From Cruorifilaria tuberocauda (lineage: Eukaryota > Nematoda > Chromadorea > Rhabditida > Onchocercidae), in contig JABVXU010000826.1 of assembly GCA_013365365.1 (NCBI GenBank), forward strand, positions 1-18,916: DNA of 18,916 nt, read 5' to 3'. Of the stretch, positions 1-8,163 are shown piece after piece; position 1 is the first letter of the stretch; every line of letters begins with the position of its first letter. The position numbers and the translations under genes were made by a program. The notes below the pieces were generated by a model. It had not been told where the DNA came from. It searched no databases and saw only the letters and a program-made list of their open reading frames with translations.

Positions 1-308
1 TAAAAGAAATACATAAAACAAATTTTTGTTAAATGATTATTTTATTATCACTAAATAATCTTTGAACAAAAAAGAGAAATCATTTCATTGTTTACTTGAA
101 TCCATATAAAGTAAAAAGAAAAAGATGATAATATTTATCATGATATCTGTTTATTTGTTTCCGATAATATCTGTTTTGGTTTTCTTTCTCCATTATGAAA
201 ATAATGAACAATTTGGTATGATATTGATTTTTTGATCATTTCGGTATAATTCTTGAAATATTTACGGAAATAAAAAATTTAGTAAATAATTTTTTTTTAA
301 TTTCTAAC
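1..308 (-). other. Intron 3 of the collagen gene, 5' part only
   Basis: The intron begins with GTTAGAAATT on the minus strand (308 downward) and runs out of the window. I see no acceptor followed by a convincing exon in this stretch. It is plain A+T-rich DNA with poly-T/poly-A runs. It is called an intron because the TSPN domain is only half complete at base 309, so coding must resume farther left. Confidence 0.6.
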
Positions 309-480
309 CAGCAGATTCGAGTAAAACACCGAGATCAACAATAGTATCGAGAGGATTTACAACTGCAAATAAATATCCTCCTTGACGATCATCCGGTCGC
401 ACTACTGCTGTAAATGCAAAATTCCGGAAAAATTTCCGCGGTAGGTACTGTCGATACGGTACAACAATTTCAACACCACG
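309..480 (-). CDS. cle-1: Exon 3 of a type XV/XVIII collagen: core of the TSPN/laminin-G-like domain (gene continues beyond the window)
   Basis: This exon of 57 codons plus one base follows a TTTTCTAG acceptor (488-481). It encodes residues 69-125. The diagnostic stretch is LPRKFFRNFAFTAVVRP, then a few residues, GGYLFAVVNPLDTIVDLGV and LLESA. The family pattern P-x-x-F-F-R-[DN]-F-[AS] ... VRP ... GG-x-LFAV ... V-x-LGV-x-L is the first half of the thrombospondin N-terminal-like domain of multiplexin collagens. These are basement-membrane collagens whose C-terminus yields endostatin; in C. elegans the single member is cle-1, with roles in neuronal migration and synapse organisation. A whole domain is about 190 residues, so it is cut here at about half. 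The exon leaves by G|GTTAGA (GT at 308-307), in phase 1; the next exon must lie left of base 1. If the donor were not used, translation would stop at a TAG (306-304) inside it. Other TSPN collagens are possible but fit less well. Confidence 0.8.
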
Positions 481-978
481 CTAGAAAAGGAAAAGTTACA
501 TTTAATTTGTGAGATTTTTTAATTACCTAAGAATCATTTTTATTACTTTTTATTATTACTTACATTTTACTACTTATGCAATTAACTTCTGAGAGTTAAT
601 TTGTGCTTATGCAGTTAACTTTTGATTATCTATGATCATTTTTATTCCTTTTATCACTTATGTTACTTTTATTACTCATACTTATATTTTACTACTTACG
701 CTATTAACTTATGAAATTTTTTATTACTTATAATCATATCAGATGTGCAATTTTTAATTTTCCATTACTGAATTCAATTTATCAAGTACTTAACTAATTT
801 CTAATAGAATTTCATTTAGCTTTTTCAAAGTTCGCTTTTCTTCTGACTAGCATTTTTCAACTTATCTTAAATGTTTGCGCAATATTTAAAACTATGAAAT
901 TTTTTAAATTAACAATTAATTTTTTCCTGCAAAATATTTGTTCGAATGAAATTTTGTAATTTCTTTTTTTTAAATTAC
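481..978 (-). other. Intron 2 of the collagen gene (498 bp)
   Basis: It is bounded by GTAATT (978-973) and TTTTCTAG (488-481) on the minus strand. The phase is 0 on both sides, so the reading frame joins K68 to R69 without a gap. Inside is a degenerate two-copy repeat of period about 122 bases (about 558-600 and 680-720). It shares ACTTA(C/T)ATTTTACTACTTA and a following ATTAACTT. No other gene-like content is seen. Confidence 0.7.
558..720. repeat. Two-copy degenerate direct repeat in intron 2, period about 122 bp
   Basis: The copies start at about 558 and 680. Each reads ACTTA(C/T)ATTTTACTACTTA, then (T/C)GC(A/T)ATTAACTT. The interval between them is rich in TTATTACTTTT-type words, which suggests older, more worn copies. 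It lies inside intron 2 and has no visible function. Confidence 0.6.
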
Positions 979-1088
979 CTTAATTCCAACAGCTGGAAAT
1001 CCTTCAAGACCTTTAGCTTTATAAAGCTCTGCACGTTCATTCAGTAAGCTTTTCACCGGTACCAAAAGATCGATGTCTGATTCGGAAT
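979..1088 (-). CDS. cle-1: Exon 2 of a type XV/XVIII collagen: N-terminal part of the TSPN-like domain
   Basis: This 110-base exon is open in one frame. The acceptor reads AAATTTTTAG (1098-1089) and the donor AAG|GTAATT (GT at 978-977). It completes the split Asp codon and adds 36 residues (33-68), starting SESDIDLLVPVKSLLNE and ending GFPAVGIK. Multiplexin TSPN domains usually open with an acidic D-x-DLL helix, followed some 20-25 residues later by a G-F-P segment. Both are visible here. The exon ends in phase 0, which matches exon 3. Compared with its surroundings it is clearly less A+T-rich and uses CGT, GCT, CCG and similar codons. The other frames are interrupted, for example by a TGA in the frame one base away. 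Alone it would be hard to name; the joined reading with exon 3 makes the assignment. Confidence 0.75.
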
Positions 1089-1837
1089 CTAAAAATTTCA
1101 AAACAAATGAAAATTTCCATCATTTTTAATTTATACTTTTAAACTATCTGATTTAAAAAAAAAATTTTACCGATTTTATTTTTTAAATTTTCCAGTCTGA
1201 AATTATTGAAATTCATTGTTTCAATTCTAGTTGTCATTTTGTTGAGAAATTTTAACTAATTTTAATTTCTATAATTTCGAGAATTTCGATGTTTAGTTAA
1301 TTATTTCTTACTTAAGTTACTCAAGTTATAGTATTATTTTAATAACTGTATGCTATTATTAAATTATTATAATTGCTGTTTATCGAAGTGAGAAACTGTA
1401 AAAATTATAAAACTTAATTTTGTACTTTACAGAAAAAGTTCAGTTTTTTGGATGAAAAGAAAAATGTTACTTTACTTTATTATAAATTTAAGGGAAGAAA
1501 TTAAAAATTCGAAATATATTTCTTAATACTAAAAAGTTAGATTGAAAAGTTTAACAATTACTTCATCACAAATTTAGCAGAAATAATTAAAATAATCTTT
1601 TGAAACTGAATGGATGTTTTGTTTCAATTGGTATTGAAAAGTTAAATTAAAAAAATTTAATAAGCTTAAAAATTAATTCAAATTATATTCACAGAATTTG
1701 TTTAATCTTATCATAAATAGCGATGTATTGATCTTATCATGAACAACGACTAAAACAACAAAATGGTCGAGGTTAAAGAGTTATCATGGAATGAACTTGG
1801 AGGAATTTAATTGATTAGTATTTTAATGATATTCAAA

Positions 1838-1915
1838 ATAAACTTTAAAATTTAAATTCCTGGAAATTTAATTCCTGGATAAACTTTAAAATTTAAATTC
1901 CTGAAATTTAAATAA
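1838..1915. repeat. Short tandem duplication, period 41 bp
   Basis: ATAAACTTTAAAATTTAAAT followed by TCCTG occurs at 1838 and again at 1879. The second copy has lost a G downstream of its TCCTG, where the first continues as GGAAATTTAA. It is a young local duplication within intron 1. Confidence 0.75.
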
Positions 1916-2380
1916 CGTTAAATTTTTTTTTGAATCAATTTTACAATATATTACTTAATTGAGAAAATTGGAAGAAATTATTAATTTTTAATTAATTAAT
2001 AATTTCATTACGTTACAATTTATTCTACCATTTCAAAATTTACTCTAATTTCTCACTTTTTTCTTTGGACTGAAAATGCTGAAGAAGAAAAATGAGTAAA
2101 TTATTAGTTAGAAATTTAAATTATAATTTTATATTTTATACCTTCCAGATTTCTAAAGTAGAATTCTCACATTTAGGATTAATTTCTTATTCAAATCTCG
2201 GATTTGGGATTAATTTTTAATTTCAATCGCCGATTCAAGATTAATTTTAAATTCCAATTTAACTCTTTGCATTTTCAATACACAATCTTTCATTCAAATA
2301 TCATTGTAAAATAAAAGATGATAGTTGTCAGTGTGTAGTTAAGAAAAGAAAGATTAATTATTTTTGTTTTTACTACAAGT

Positions 2381-2448
2381 CAATCATGGAAATGAATCAT
2401 GGTCATGGAAATTTAAATCATGGAGATGAATCATGGAAATTTAAAATT
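2381..2448. repeat. AATCATGGAAATGAATCATGG-type short repeat
   Basis: The words ATCATGG(A)AATTTAAA and ATCATGGA(A/G)ATGA alternate several times in about 68 bases. It is a small degenerate tandem repeat in intron 1. Confidence 0.6.
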
Positions 2449-2754
2449 TATGAAAATAAGTATTAGTATAGTATTGAGTAATGATAATTAAATAGTAATT
2501 AATAACTTAAAATTTATTAAATGATAATTAATATAAAAATATGTAAATGATAATTAAATGATAATAATAAATGATAATTAAAATAAATGAGAGTAAAAAT
2601 GATAATTGTAATTCATTAACAATCGTTAATTAATAGTTTTTAAAATTAAAATGTAATAATAGTTGAAGAAAAATCATTGAAAATTTTAATCACTGTTATT
2701 TTTTTTCTGTAATTTTTCTTTTAAATTAAAAGTTATACAAGAAAATGTGTTAGT

Positions 2755-3395
2755 GCAAGTTAATAATGGTGATAAGGGATTGAATGAATTACTGATAAGT
2801 GATAGTGATCATAAATGATTAAATGGTACTGCTGATAACAGCGATTATCACTTCATTGCATTTAATATACAACTTTATCAATTATCATTAAACAATCGAT
2901 TAATAGCATGAATTGATATATTAAGAAGTGATCAGTGTTACTAAAACTTTTGTTAATGATCAGAATCAATATTAATCAGTATTAAATTAAATCAATATAT
3001 AGAATCAATATTAAATTAAAATAATGAAAGTGATAAATATTACAATAACTGATAATAATCTAATCACCTATAACTGATAACTGATAATAATCAGTTACTT
3101 GAAATTATAATAACAAATAATTAATTTCCTTGTTTTCCATCGAATTTACATTTCTCTCTTACATTTAGCTTTTGCTTATACATTTTAGGTTACTAATTAC
3201 CATTATCAGTTATTATCATATCAAATATACATTTACCTTCGTATTTACCTTCACTTTCTGTATATGTATCAGCAATTTTTAATTATTATTTTCATTATTA
3301 TTATTATTTAATTATTATCAATTATTATTATCAAAATTTTTAATTATCAGTTATCATCATGGATCATTATCAGTTATTATCATGTTAAAGTTATT
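2755..3395. repeat. TGATAA / TTATCA-rich simple-sequence stretch
   Basis: This part of intron 1 is built largely from GATAAT, TGATAA and, in its right half, the complement TTATCA. It includes ACTGATAA (about 2790, 3050, 3080) and the small inverted repeat TAACTGA-TAATAA-TCAGTTA near 3081-3100. It may be low-complexity drift or a cluster of GATA-factor sites; the sequence alone cannot separate these. A diverged direct repeat lies across its right side (3204-3245 and 3459-3500), with ATCAGTT(A/G)TTATCATATC followed by AAATATA. Confidence 0.45.
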
Positions 3396-3521
3396 ATCAC
3401 ATATGTTTCCTTGCATTTTGTCTTTGCATACTCGAATATTCGAAATTATTACTTATTATTATCAGTTGTTATCATATCAAATATATACTTCCCTTTCGAT
3501 TTTAGCACAGCTAATTTGAAT

Positions 3522-3553
3522 GCATGGAAAGAGCCATAAGCCATTTTCCATGC
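3522..3553. repeat. Hairpin: GCATGGAAA / TTTCCATGC
   Basis: There are perfect 9-bp complementary arms at 3522-3530 and 3545-3553, with a 14-base loop. The stem can extend by GAA/TTC beyond a single unpaired T on the left side. It is at the left end of the G+C-richer island. Confidence 0.7.
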
Positions 3554-3588
3554 TTCATCTCAAATGCAATTTATCTTTTTATGGCATT

Positions 3589-3735
3589 TCAAAAATTCTT
3601 CACCACGGGAATATTTGGGCATTTCGTGTAAAAGTGCCTATTGGGATTTAAATTGTAGTGAACTAAATTGATGGCATTTTCTGGATAGAGCGGGGCGCTG
3701 TGCGCAATCAGTTCAATTACCGCCCATCTTTCCAT
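3589..3735 (-). CDS. Possible small open frame (48 codons) in the intronic island, unrecognised
   Basis: On the minus strand an ATG at 3735-3733 opens a frame that runs to TGA at 3591-3589. The peptide starts MERWAVIELIAHSAPLYPE and ends PNIPVVKNF. Its composition is balanced, unlike the lysine/phenylalanine/isoleucine-rich frames that A+T-rich noise produces here. I do not recognise it. An in-frame TGA sits two codons before the ATG. A GTGAAG donor-like site lies near its end, but splicing there would be phase 0 and would not fit exon 2 (phase 1 needed). It is therefore not an obvious alternative first exon. It may be a chance frame in a conserved non-coding element. Confidence 0.18.
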   Translation of the reverse strand: MERWAVIELIAHSAPLYPENAINLVHYNLNPNRHFYTKCPNIPVVKNF

Positions 3736-3762
3736 CCTTCATCTTCTCCATTGCTTACATTT

Positions 3763-3805
3763 GATAATAATAGTGATAATAATGATAATAATAATAATCA
3801 TAATA
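3763..3805. repeat. GATAAT / AATAAT microsatellite
   Basis: Imperfect GATAATAAT-type trinucleotide repeat in intron 1, beside the G+C-richer island. Confidence 0.75.
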
Positions 3806-4167
3806 AGCATCTCAACAATGGAACAAAGTATTTTAAGTATTTGCAGAAAGTACTCAATAATAATATATTGATTTAAAATTTTGCACTCACTTATAGCAAT
3901 TATTTCTGATAAATTTTTTTCCAATCAATTTTTTGCGAAATAACTATTTATCAGTTAGCTTATTGATACAGAATTAGTAATTGGTATTACTTAATGACTA
4001 AAGATTAGTCATTAATACAGAAAGTGCACAAACAAAGTATGTTAGTTTTAAATTTATGCTTAAAAAGTAATCAATAATTAGTATAACTTTCACTATTCAA
4101 CCGCAAATATCGATTATTATGTTCGATCATCTTTTTAGTTTATTAATAAATTATCTTTCTTTGTAAC

Positions 4168-4710
4168 TCTTACAGTGCAACTATATGCTTACTAATAATT
4201 TAATGTATTTGCAATATTTTTGCTATGTCTTATTTGTCATGCTATTTTTTCCATGCTAACAAATTATTGTATGGTCATTTTTTCATTATTAATAATGTCC
4301 TGCTGTACTAGCAATATTTTTGTTATTTCTTATTTGTCATCTTTTCCATGTTAACAAATTATTTCTACGTTATTCTTACAATATCGTAAATGTGTAATTA
4401 TTAATAATGCTTTATTGTACTAGCAATATTTTTGCTATGTCTTATTTGTCATGCTATTTTTTCTATTCTAACAAATTATTGCTATGATCATATATGTCAT
4501 TATTAATAATGTGTCTTATTGTACTAGTAATATTTTTTGTTATTTCTTATTTAACGTTCGTTTTTCCATATCAATAATTTTTGGTTATATTATTTTCAAA
4601 TTATTATTACATATATCATATTATTCTTACAGTATTAATGTTAAAAACGCCTTATTGTACAAGCAATATCTTTGCTATTTGTTATTTCCATGCTATTTCC
4701 CAATGATAAT
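4168..4710. repeat. Tandem array of five diverged 100-136-bp units
   Basis: The marker word GCAATATTTTTGCTATGTCT, or a close variant, recurs at 4211, 4311, 4423, 4527 (GTAATATTTT) and 4663. It is followed by TTATTTGTCATGCTATTTTT and by ACAAATTATT, and preceded by TTATTAATAATG and TTGTACTA. Spacings are 100, 112, 104 and 136. The copies differ by small insertions and deletions, so the array is old. It lies wholly in intron 1. The open frame running through part of it on the plus strand (4484-4777) is a product of the repeat, not a gene. Confidence 0.85.
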
Positions 4711-5437
4711 CATTACTGAATATTCCAATATATCATCCCAGCAATCGTTTTCGAAGAAAGTCAAAAGACAAAAATGAAATATAATTTCAAGCTTTGGATG
4801 GACATTTATAAATATTTGAATTTGAAATGAAGTTGAAATAATCCCAAGAGGTTAAATGATCCTTCAAATTCATAGTTTTCACTATGATAGCTATTTAAAT
4901 TCAAAAATATTTCATGAGAGAAAGCTGGCAAGATTAAGTAAGTAATGGAGTTATTAGCTTATTAGCATCGTTAAAGTTAAAGTATCATATATTTGAATCT
5001 AAAAAAAAAATTGAATAAAGGAAATTCAATGATGCATGTAAATTTAATTATATCTTTTATTTTTTACTCTCTCCTTAAATTAAATTTTTTTTCCGTTTCT
5101 ATTATAAAAATTCATTTGGGAATTACTTTAGAAGCAAATTACAAGTAATACAAATAAAGTAAATCGTAAAAAAAGCGAAATTTTATTATTTTTCTTTGCG
5201 AAAAAAAATTGAATTTTATTGAAAGCAATTATGGCTTTCAATTAGAGAAGAACGTTAAACTGATTTGAAAAAATAAAAAAAGGAAATTATTATAATCTTT
5301 TTCTTAATTAAAATGCATAACTATAAACAAATTCATTATTTCGATTTCTATATTTGTTTATATTTTTATTTCAAAAATATTATTGAAGCGGAAGAAATCA
5401 AGAAAAAACTTAGAACAGATATCAAATATCAAGTGTA

Positions 5438-5720
5438 TGATTATATGATTACGATTAATGTATGATTGTATGGTTAGCTGATTATATGATTACGATTAAT
5501 GTATGATTATATGGCTAGCTGATTAAATGATTACGATTAATATATGATTATATGATTACGATTAATGTATGATTATATGGTTAGCCGATTATATGATTAC
5601 GATTAATATATGATTATATGGTTATGATTAATGTATGATTATATGGTTAGCTGATTATATGATTACGATTAATATATGATTATATGGCTAGCTGACTATA
5701 TGATTACGATTAATAGATGA
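5438..5720. repeat. Minisatellite with 41- and 66-bp higher-order units
   Basis: Units start at 5438, 5479, 5520, 5586, 5652 and 5693. They are built from a 25-base module A (ATTACGATTAAT then (A/G)TATGATTATATG) and a 16-base module B ((A/G)(C/T)TAGCTGATTATATG). A plus B gives 41 bp; the third and fourth units have a doubled A and are 66 bp. The order is A-B-A-B-A-A-B-A-A-B-A-B-A. Copies are very similar, so the array is young and probably variable in length between individuals. Confidence 0.92.
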
Positions 5721-5858
5721 TGATATTATCATATGCCTGAATAAATTTGATAAGAAATATTCGAAATACTAGTTCTATCAAGTTTATTTTCTACTTCAAA
5801 ATTTAACTTAAAGGAAAAAAGTAAGAAATAAATAAATGAGCAAAATGATATTATCACA

Positions 5859-5880
5859 TTCATGATAAATTTATCATGAA
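5859..5880. repeat. 22-bp perfect palindrome
   Basis: TTCATGATAAA joined without spacer to its exact complement TTTATCATGAA. It contains two facing TGATAA/TTATCA words. It could form a small cruciform or be a paired binding site for a dimeric or GATA-type factor; function is not shown. Confidence 0.8.
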
Positions 5881-6050
5881 ATAGTAATTGTACTATCAGT
5901 GATAAGCAACAATTCCAACAATTTCAGAAATCACTCTTATCATTTTTTCACATTTACAAATCTGTCCTTTACTAAAAAAAAAACCAAAAAACTTTGTTTT
6001 TAACTTTTCATTTAACTAAAATTCCAATCGATAAGTTTTTTCCTCCATTT

Positions 6051-6159
6051 CTTAAGTAACAGCTTTTTTACTTAATCACCATAACTTTAATTTAAAAGTT
6101 CTTTCCTTCAACTCATAAGTAACAGTTTTTTTTACTTAATCATTATAAGCTTAATTTAA
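6051..6159. repeat. Two-copy tandem duplication, period 63 bp
   Basis: C(T/A)TAAGTAACAG(C/T)TTTTTT, then TTACTTAATCA and ATAA(C/G)(T/C)TTAATTTAA, occurs at 6051 and 6114. Diverged by several substitutions and a T-run change. Confidence 0.75.
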
Positions 6160-6404
6160 CTGACAAAATTCATTTCAATCACTTAAAGCATTTTTTTTTT
6201 ATTTAATTAATTAATTTTTAAAATATTTCTTCCCTTTACTACAACTTTCAATTTTATCCTTTCATCCTCGAGACTAAAGTAATTTATGATTTGAAAAAAA
6301 AACTTTCATTCTTTTTTTCTTCCAACTTTACTTTCCTTTATTCCATTTATTTTTTAAAGCAAAAAAAAAAAAAGAAATGACCGATATTTATGCATTTCTT
6401 TCAC

Positions 6405-6443
6405 GAGAGAGAGAGAGAGAGGGAGGGAGAGAGAGAGAGAGGG
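6405..6443. repeat. (GA)n microsatellite with GGGA interruptions
   Basis: A GA dinucleotide run interrupted by GGGAGGGA. It is a purine tract on the plus strand. It faces a CT tract about 440 bases farther right, so the two could pair in a transcript. Confidence 0.95.
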
Positions 6444-6876
6444 AAAAAGGAGATAAATAAAGGAAAAGAAGACAAACGAAAAAATTTTCTTAATTGTTTC
6501 ACTTAAATTACTAAGTAACAAAAATTCTTTCGTTGTCAAATGTAAACAGTAAAAATAAGTCATTTTTAAATTTGTATAAATTACATCAATGCTTGAAATA
6601 TTTAATAAACCAAAGGAAAAAAAAGAGAGAAAAAAAAAAATTGTTGATGATTTTTTTCCGGGAAAAAAAACCTGAAGATAAATTTGTTGAGGAAAAACAA
6701 AAAGTATTTCGGAACGTGAAATACAACGGAAGTAAAAAGAAAGAAAGTTACTTTAATACTGTTTGGAAAAAAAACAAAAGAAACAAAGTGAAAAACCATT
6801 TTACAAGAAAAAAACAATTGAAATATATTAGTTTTTTAATTTTCTACTTAACAATTACTTTTCTTTCTTTCTTTAT

Positions 6877-6880
<4 letters not shown>

Positions 6881-6911
<31 letters not shown>
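6881..6911. repeat. (CT)n microsatellite
   Basis: A nearly pure CT run, in opposite orientation to the GA run at 6405-6443. Open frames on both strands between the two tracts (for example 6533-6940) are dominated by K, N, F, S and L and are judged accidental. Confidence 0.95.
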
Positions 6912-6913
<2 letters not shown>

Positions 6914-7225
6914 TGTTTTTCTCGTTTTTACCACCTATAATATTTCAAATGAAAATTAATTTAAACTTTTTTTTTTCTGAATTCTTTACTTTTTCTCTCT
7001 TGTTTTTCTCGTTTCAATTCTTTCACCTGTTTTTATTGTTTTAATATTTTCCGGAAAATTTTTACTACCTATAATACTCTAAAGTATTATTAATTCAGGT
7101 TTTTTCTTTCTGGATTCTTCATTTTTCCTGTCCTCTTCTTCTCATTTCAATCAATATTTTCCGGAAAATTTTTACTATATATCATATTTAAAATTACAAC
7201 TAACTTAGTTTTTTTTTTCCGGAAA
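6905..7225. repeat. Degenerate tandem repeat with TTCCGGAA palindrome, period about 110 bp
   Basis: The 14-bp perfect palindrome ATTTTCCGGAAAAT followed by TTTTACTA occurs at 7046 and 7156. A partial CCGGAAATATTTT lies at about 7219. Around them recur TTTTTCTCGTTT, a TTCTGGATTCTT-like word and ACCTATAATA, also seen at about 6915-6950 without the palindrome. Two good copies and one or two worn copies are visible. Confidence 0.65.
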
Positions 7226-7383
7226 TATTTTCATGTATAAATAAAATTTGTTTATTTTATTTTACAGAGCTTTTTTACTAATTTCTAAAAATTTCAAATT
7301 TTATCTAAAAAAAGGTAAAACGATCTTCAAGGTATTACTACAATACTGTTACAGTCTCACTGTGATACTGTTACGGTATTGTT

Positions 7384-7399
7384 ACAATATATATATTGT
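7384..7399. repeat. 16-bp palindrome ACAATATATATATTGT
   Basis: Self-complementary over 16 bases, next to several ACTGTTAC(A/G)GT words at 7345-7375. No function can be assigned. Confidence 0.6.
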
Positions 7400-8163
7400 T
7401 AGTGTTACTAATTGTATTTCATAATAAAACACAGTATTGCTAATTTAGTGGAAATAAAAGTGTATTTCACGTAATTAATCTAGAAATATAAGTATAATTT
7501 AACGGAAATACGTTTTAATTCTTCAAATATATTTTGAATATTTTAGTTTGTCCTGAAATTTTCAATCGCTGAAAATTAACAAAGAAAAATTAGTATATCC
7601 ATTTTTAGAAGCTGTGTGAATAAGTAATTTATAAGAGAAAAAAGTTAATTTGATAGAGAAGAAATTGAAATAAATAATTTTTCACTAAGGAATTTGAGTG
7701 CGTACGAAATATCGGAAATCAATAACTTAATTTAAACCTAATTTTTAATAGATGAAAAGAACCATTTTATTATTTGTTTAATAAAAGTTAAAAAGTAATC
7801 AGTTCGATAAGAAGTAATAATGAAAGAAAATGATGGTATCTTTTTGATTGTCTTTAATAGAAGGAATATATATTTTTGAGTTCAAATTTTTACAATAATT
7901 CCAGTAATTAATTTCCATTAAAACTAACGATAATGACTGTAAGAGCATTAATTAAATATAATTTAATTTGTACCTGTATTGCTAATAATATCACTAATTA
8001 AATACTATATTTAAATTCGCATAGCTCTGCATTAGTACAATTGTACATGTTCTATCATCTACTTGAAAATTAAAAAATCATGCTAATTTAAATACTTGAT
8101 ATTCAGCTTTTAAATACCTAATACTTAATTTTAATTCTTTTAAATTAAATTTCGTTCACTGAC

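Larger units (their letters stand above)
3500..3740. other. G+C-richer island inside intron 1
   Basis: About 240 bases stand out from the surrounding DNA by higher G+C and fewer simple repeats. Examples are CACCACGGGAA, GAGCGGGGCGCTGTGCGC and TTACCGCCC. It holds a 9-bp-arm hairpin (3522-3553), a GGGCG/CGCCC pairing (about 3692-3725) and a 48-codon minus-strand open frame (3589-3735). It could be a conserved enhancer, a structured RNA, a small coding exon or an old insertion. Composition is the only firm evidence. Confidence 0.45.
1089..8163 (-). other. Intron 1 of the collagen gene (7,075 bp), between signal-peptide exon and TSPN exons
   Basis: On the minus strand it runs from GTCAGT (8163) to AAATTTTTAG (ending 1089). 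It separates the secretion signal from the first folded domain. No further exon with a matching phase is needed, since exon 1 ends in phase 1 and exon 2 starts with the other two bases of a codon. Most of it is A+T-rich simple DNA. Items listed separately are the repeats, the island at 3500-3740, palindromes and GA/CT tracts. The stretch 1100-1830 and the stretches 4800-5430, 5730-5850 and 7410-8160 show nothing I can name. Such a long first intron is a usual place for enhancers or an alternative internal promoter, but the sequence does not prove either. Confidence 0.65.

Noticed and set aside
304..309. TAG at 306-304 as the true end of the protein
   Set aside because: The TSPN domain would be cut in half. 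The TAG sits inside a good GTTAGA donor in a family where the domain continues for some 70 or more residues.
3680..3725. tRNA-like look of TGGATAGAGCGG ... GTTCAATTACC
   Set aside because: The bases flanking the supposed T-loop (ATCAG and ACCGC) do not pair, and no 7-bp acceptor stem fits.
3589..3735. The 48-codon frame as an alternative first exon of the collagen gene
   Set aside because: Its donor-like GTGAAG site leaves phase 0, whereas exon 2 needs phase 1. It has no signal peptide.
4484..4777. 97-codon plus-strand frame as a membrane protein
   Set aside because: It lies inside the tandem array and its I/Y/F-rich composition is what T-rich DNA gives. Frame continuity is not kept between repeat copies.
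5438..5720. CRISPR-like array
   Set aside because: The units are contiguous repeats with no unique spacers, in a eukaryotic intron.
6533..6940. 135-codon plus-strand frame between the GA and CT tracts
   Set aside because: It is lysine/asparagine/phenylalanine-rich at first, then a CT-repeat-encoded S-L run. It has no domain, and the opposite strand is equally open.
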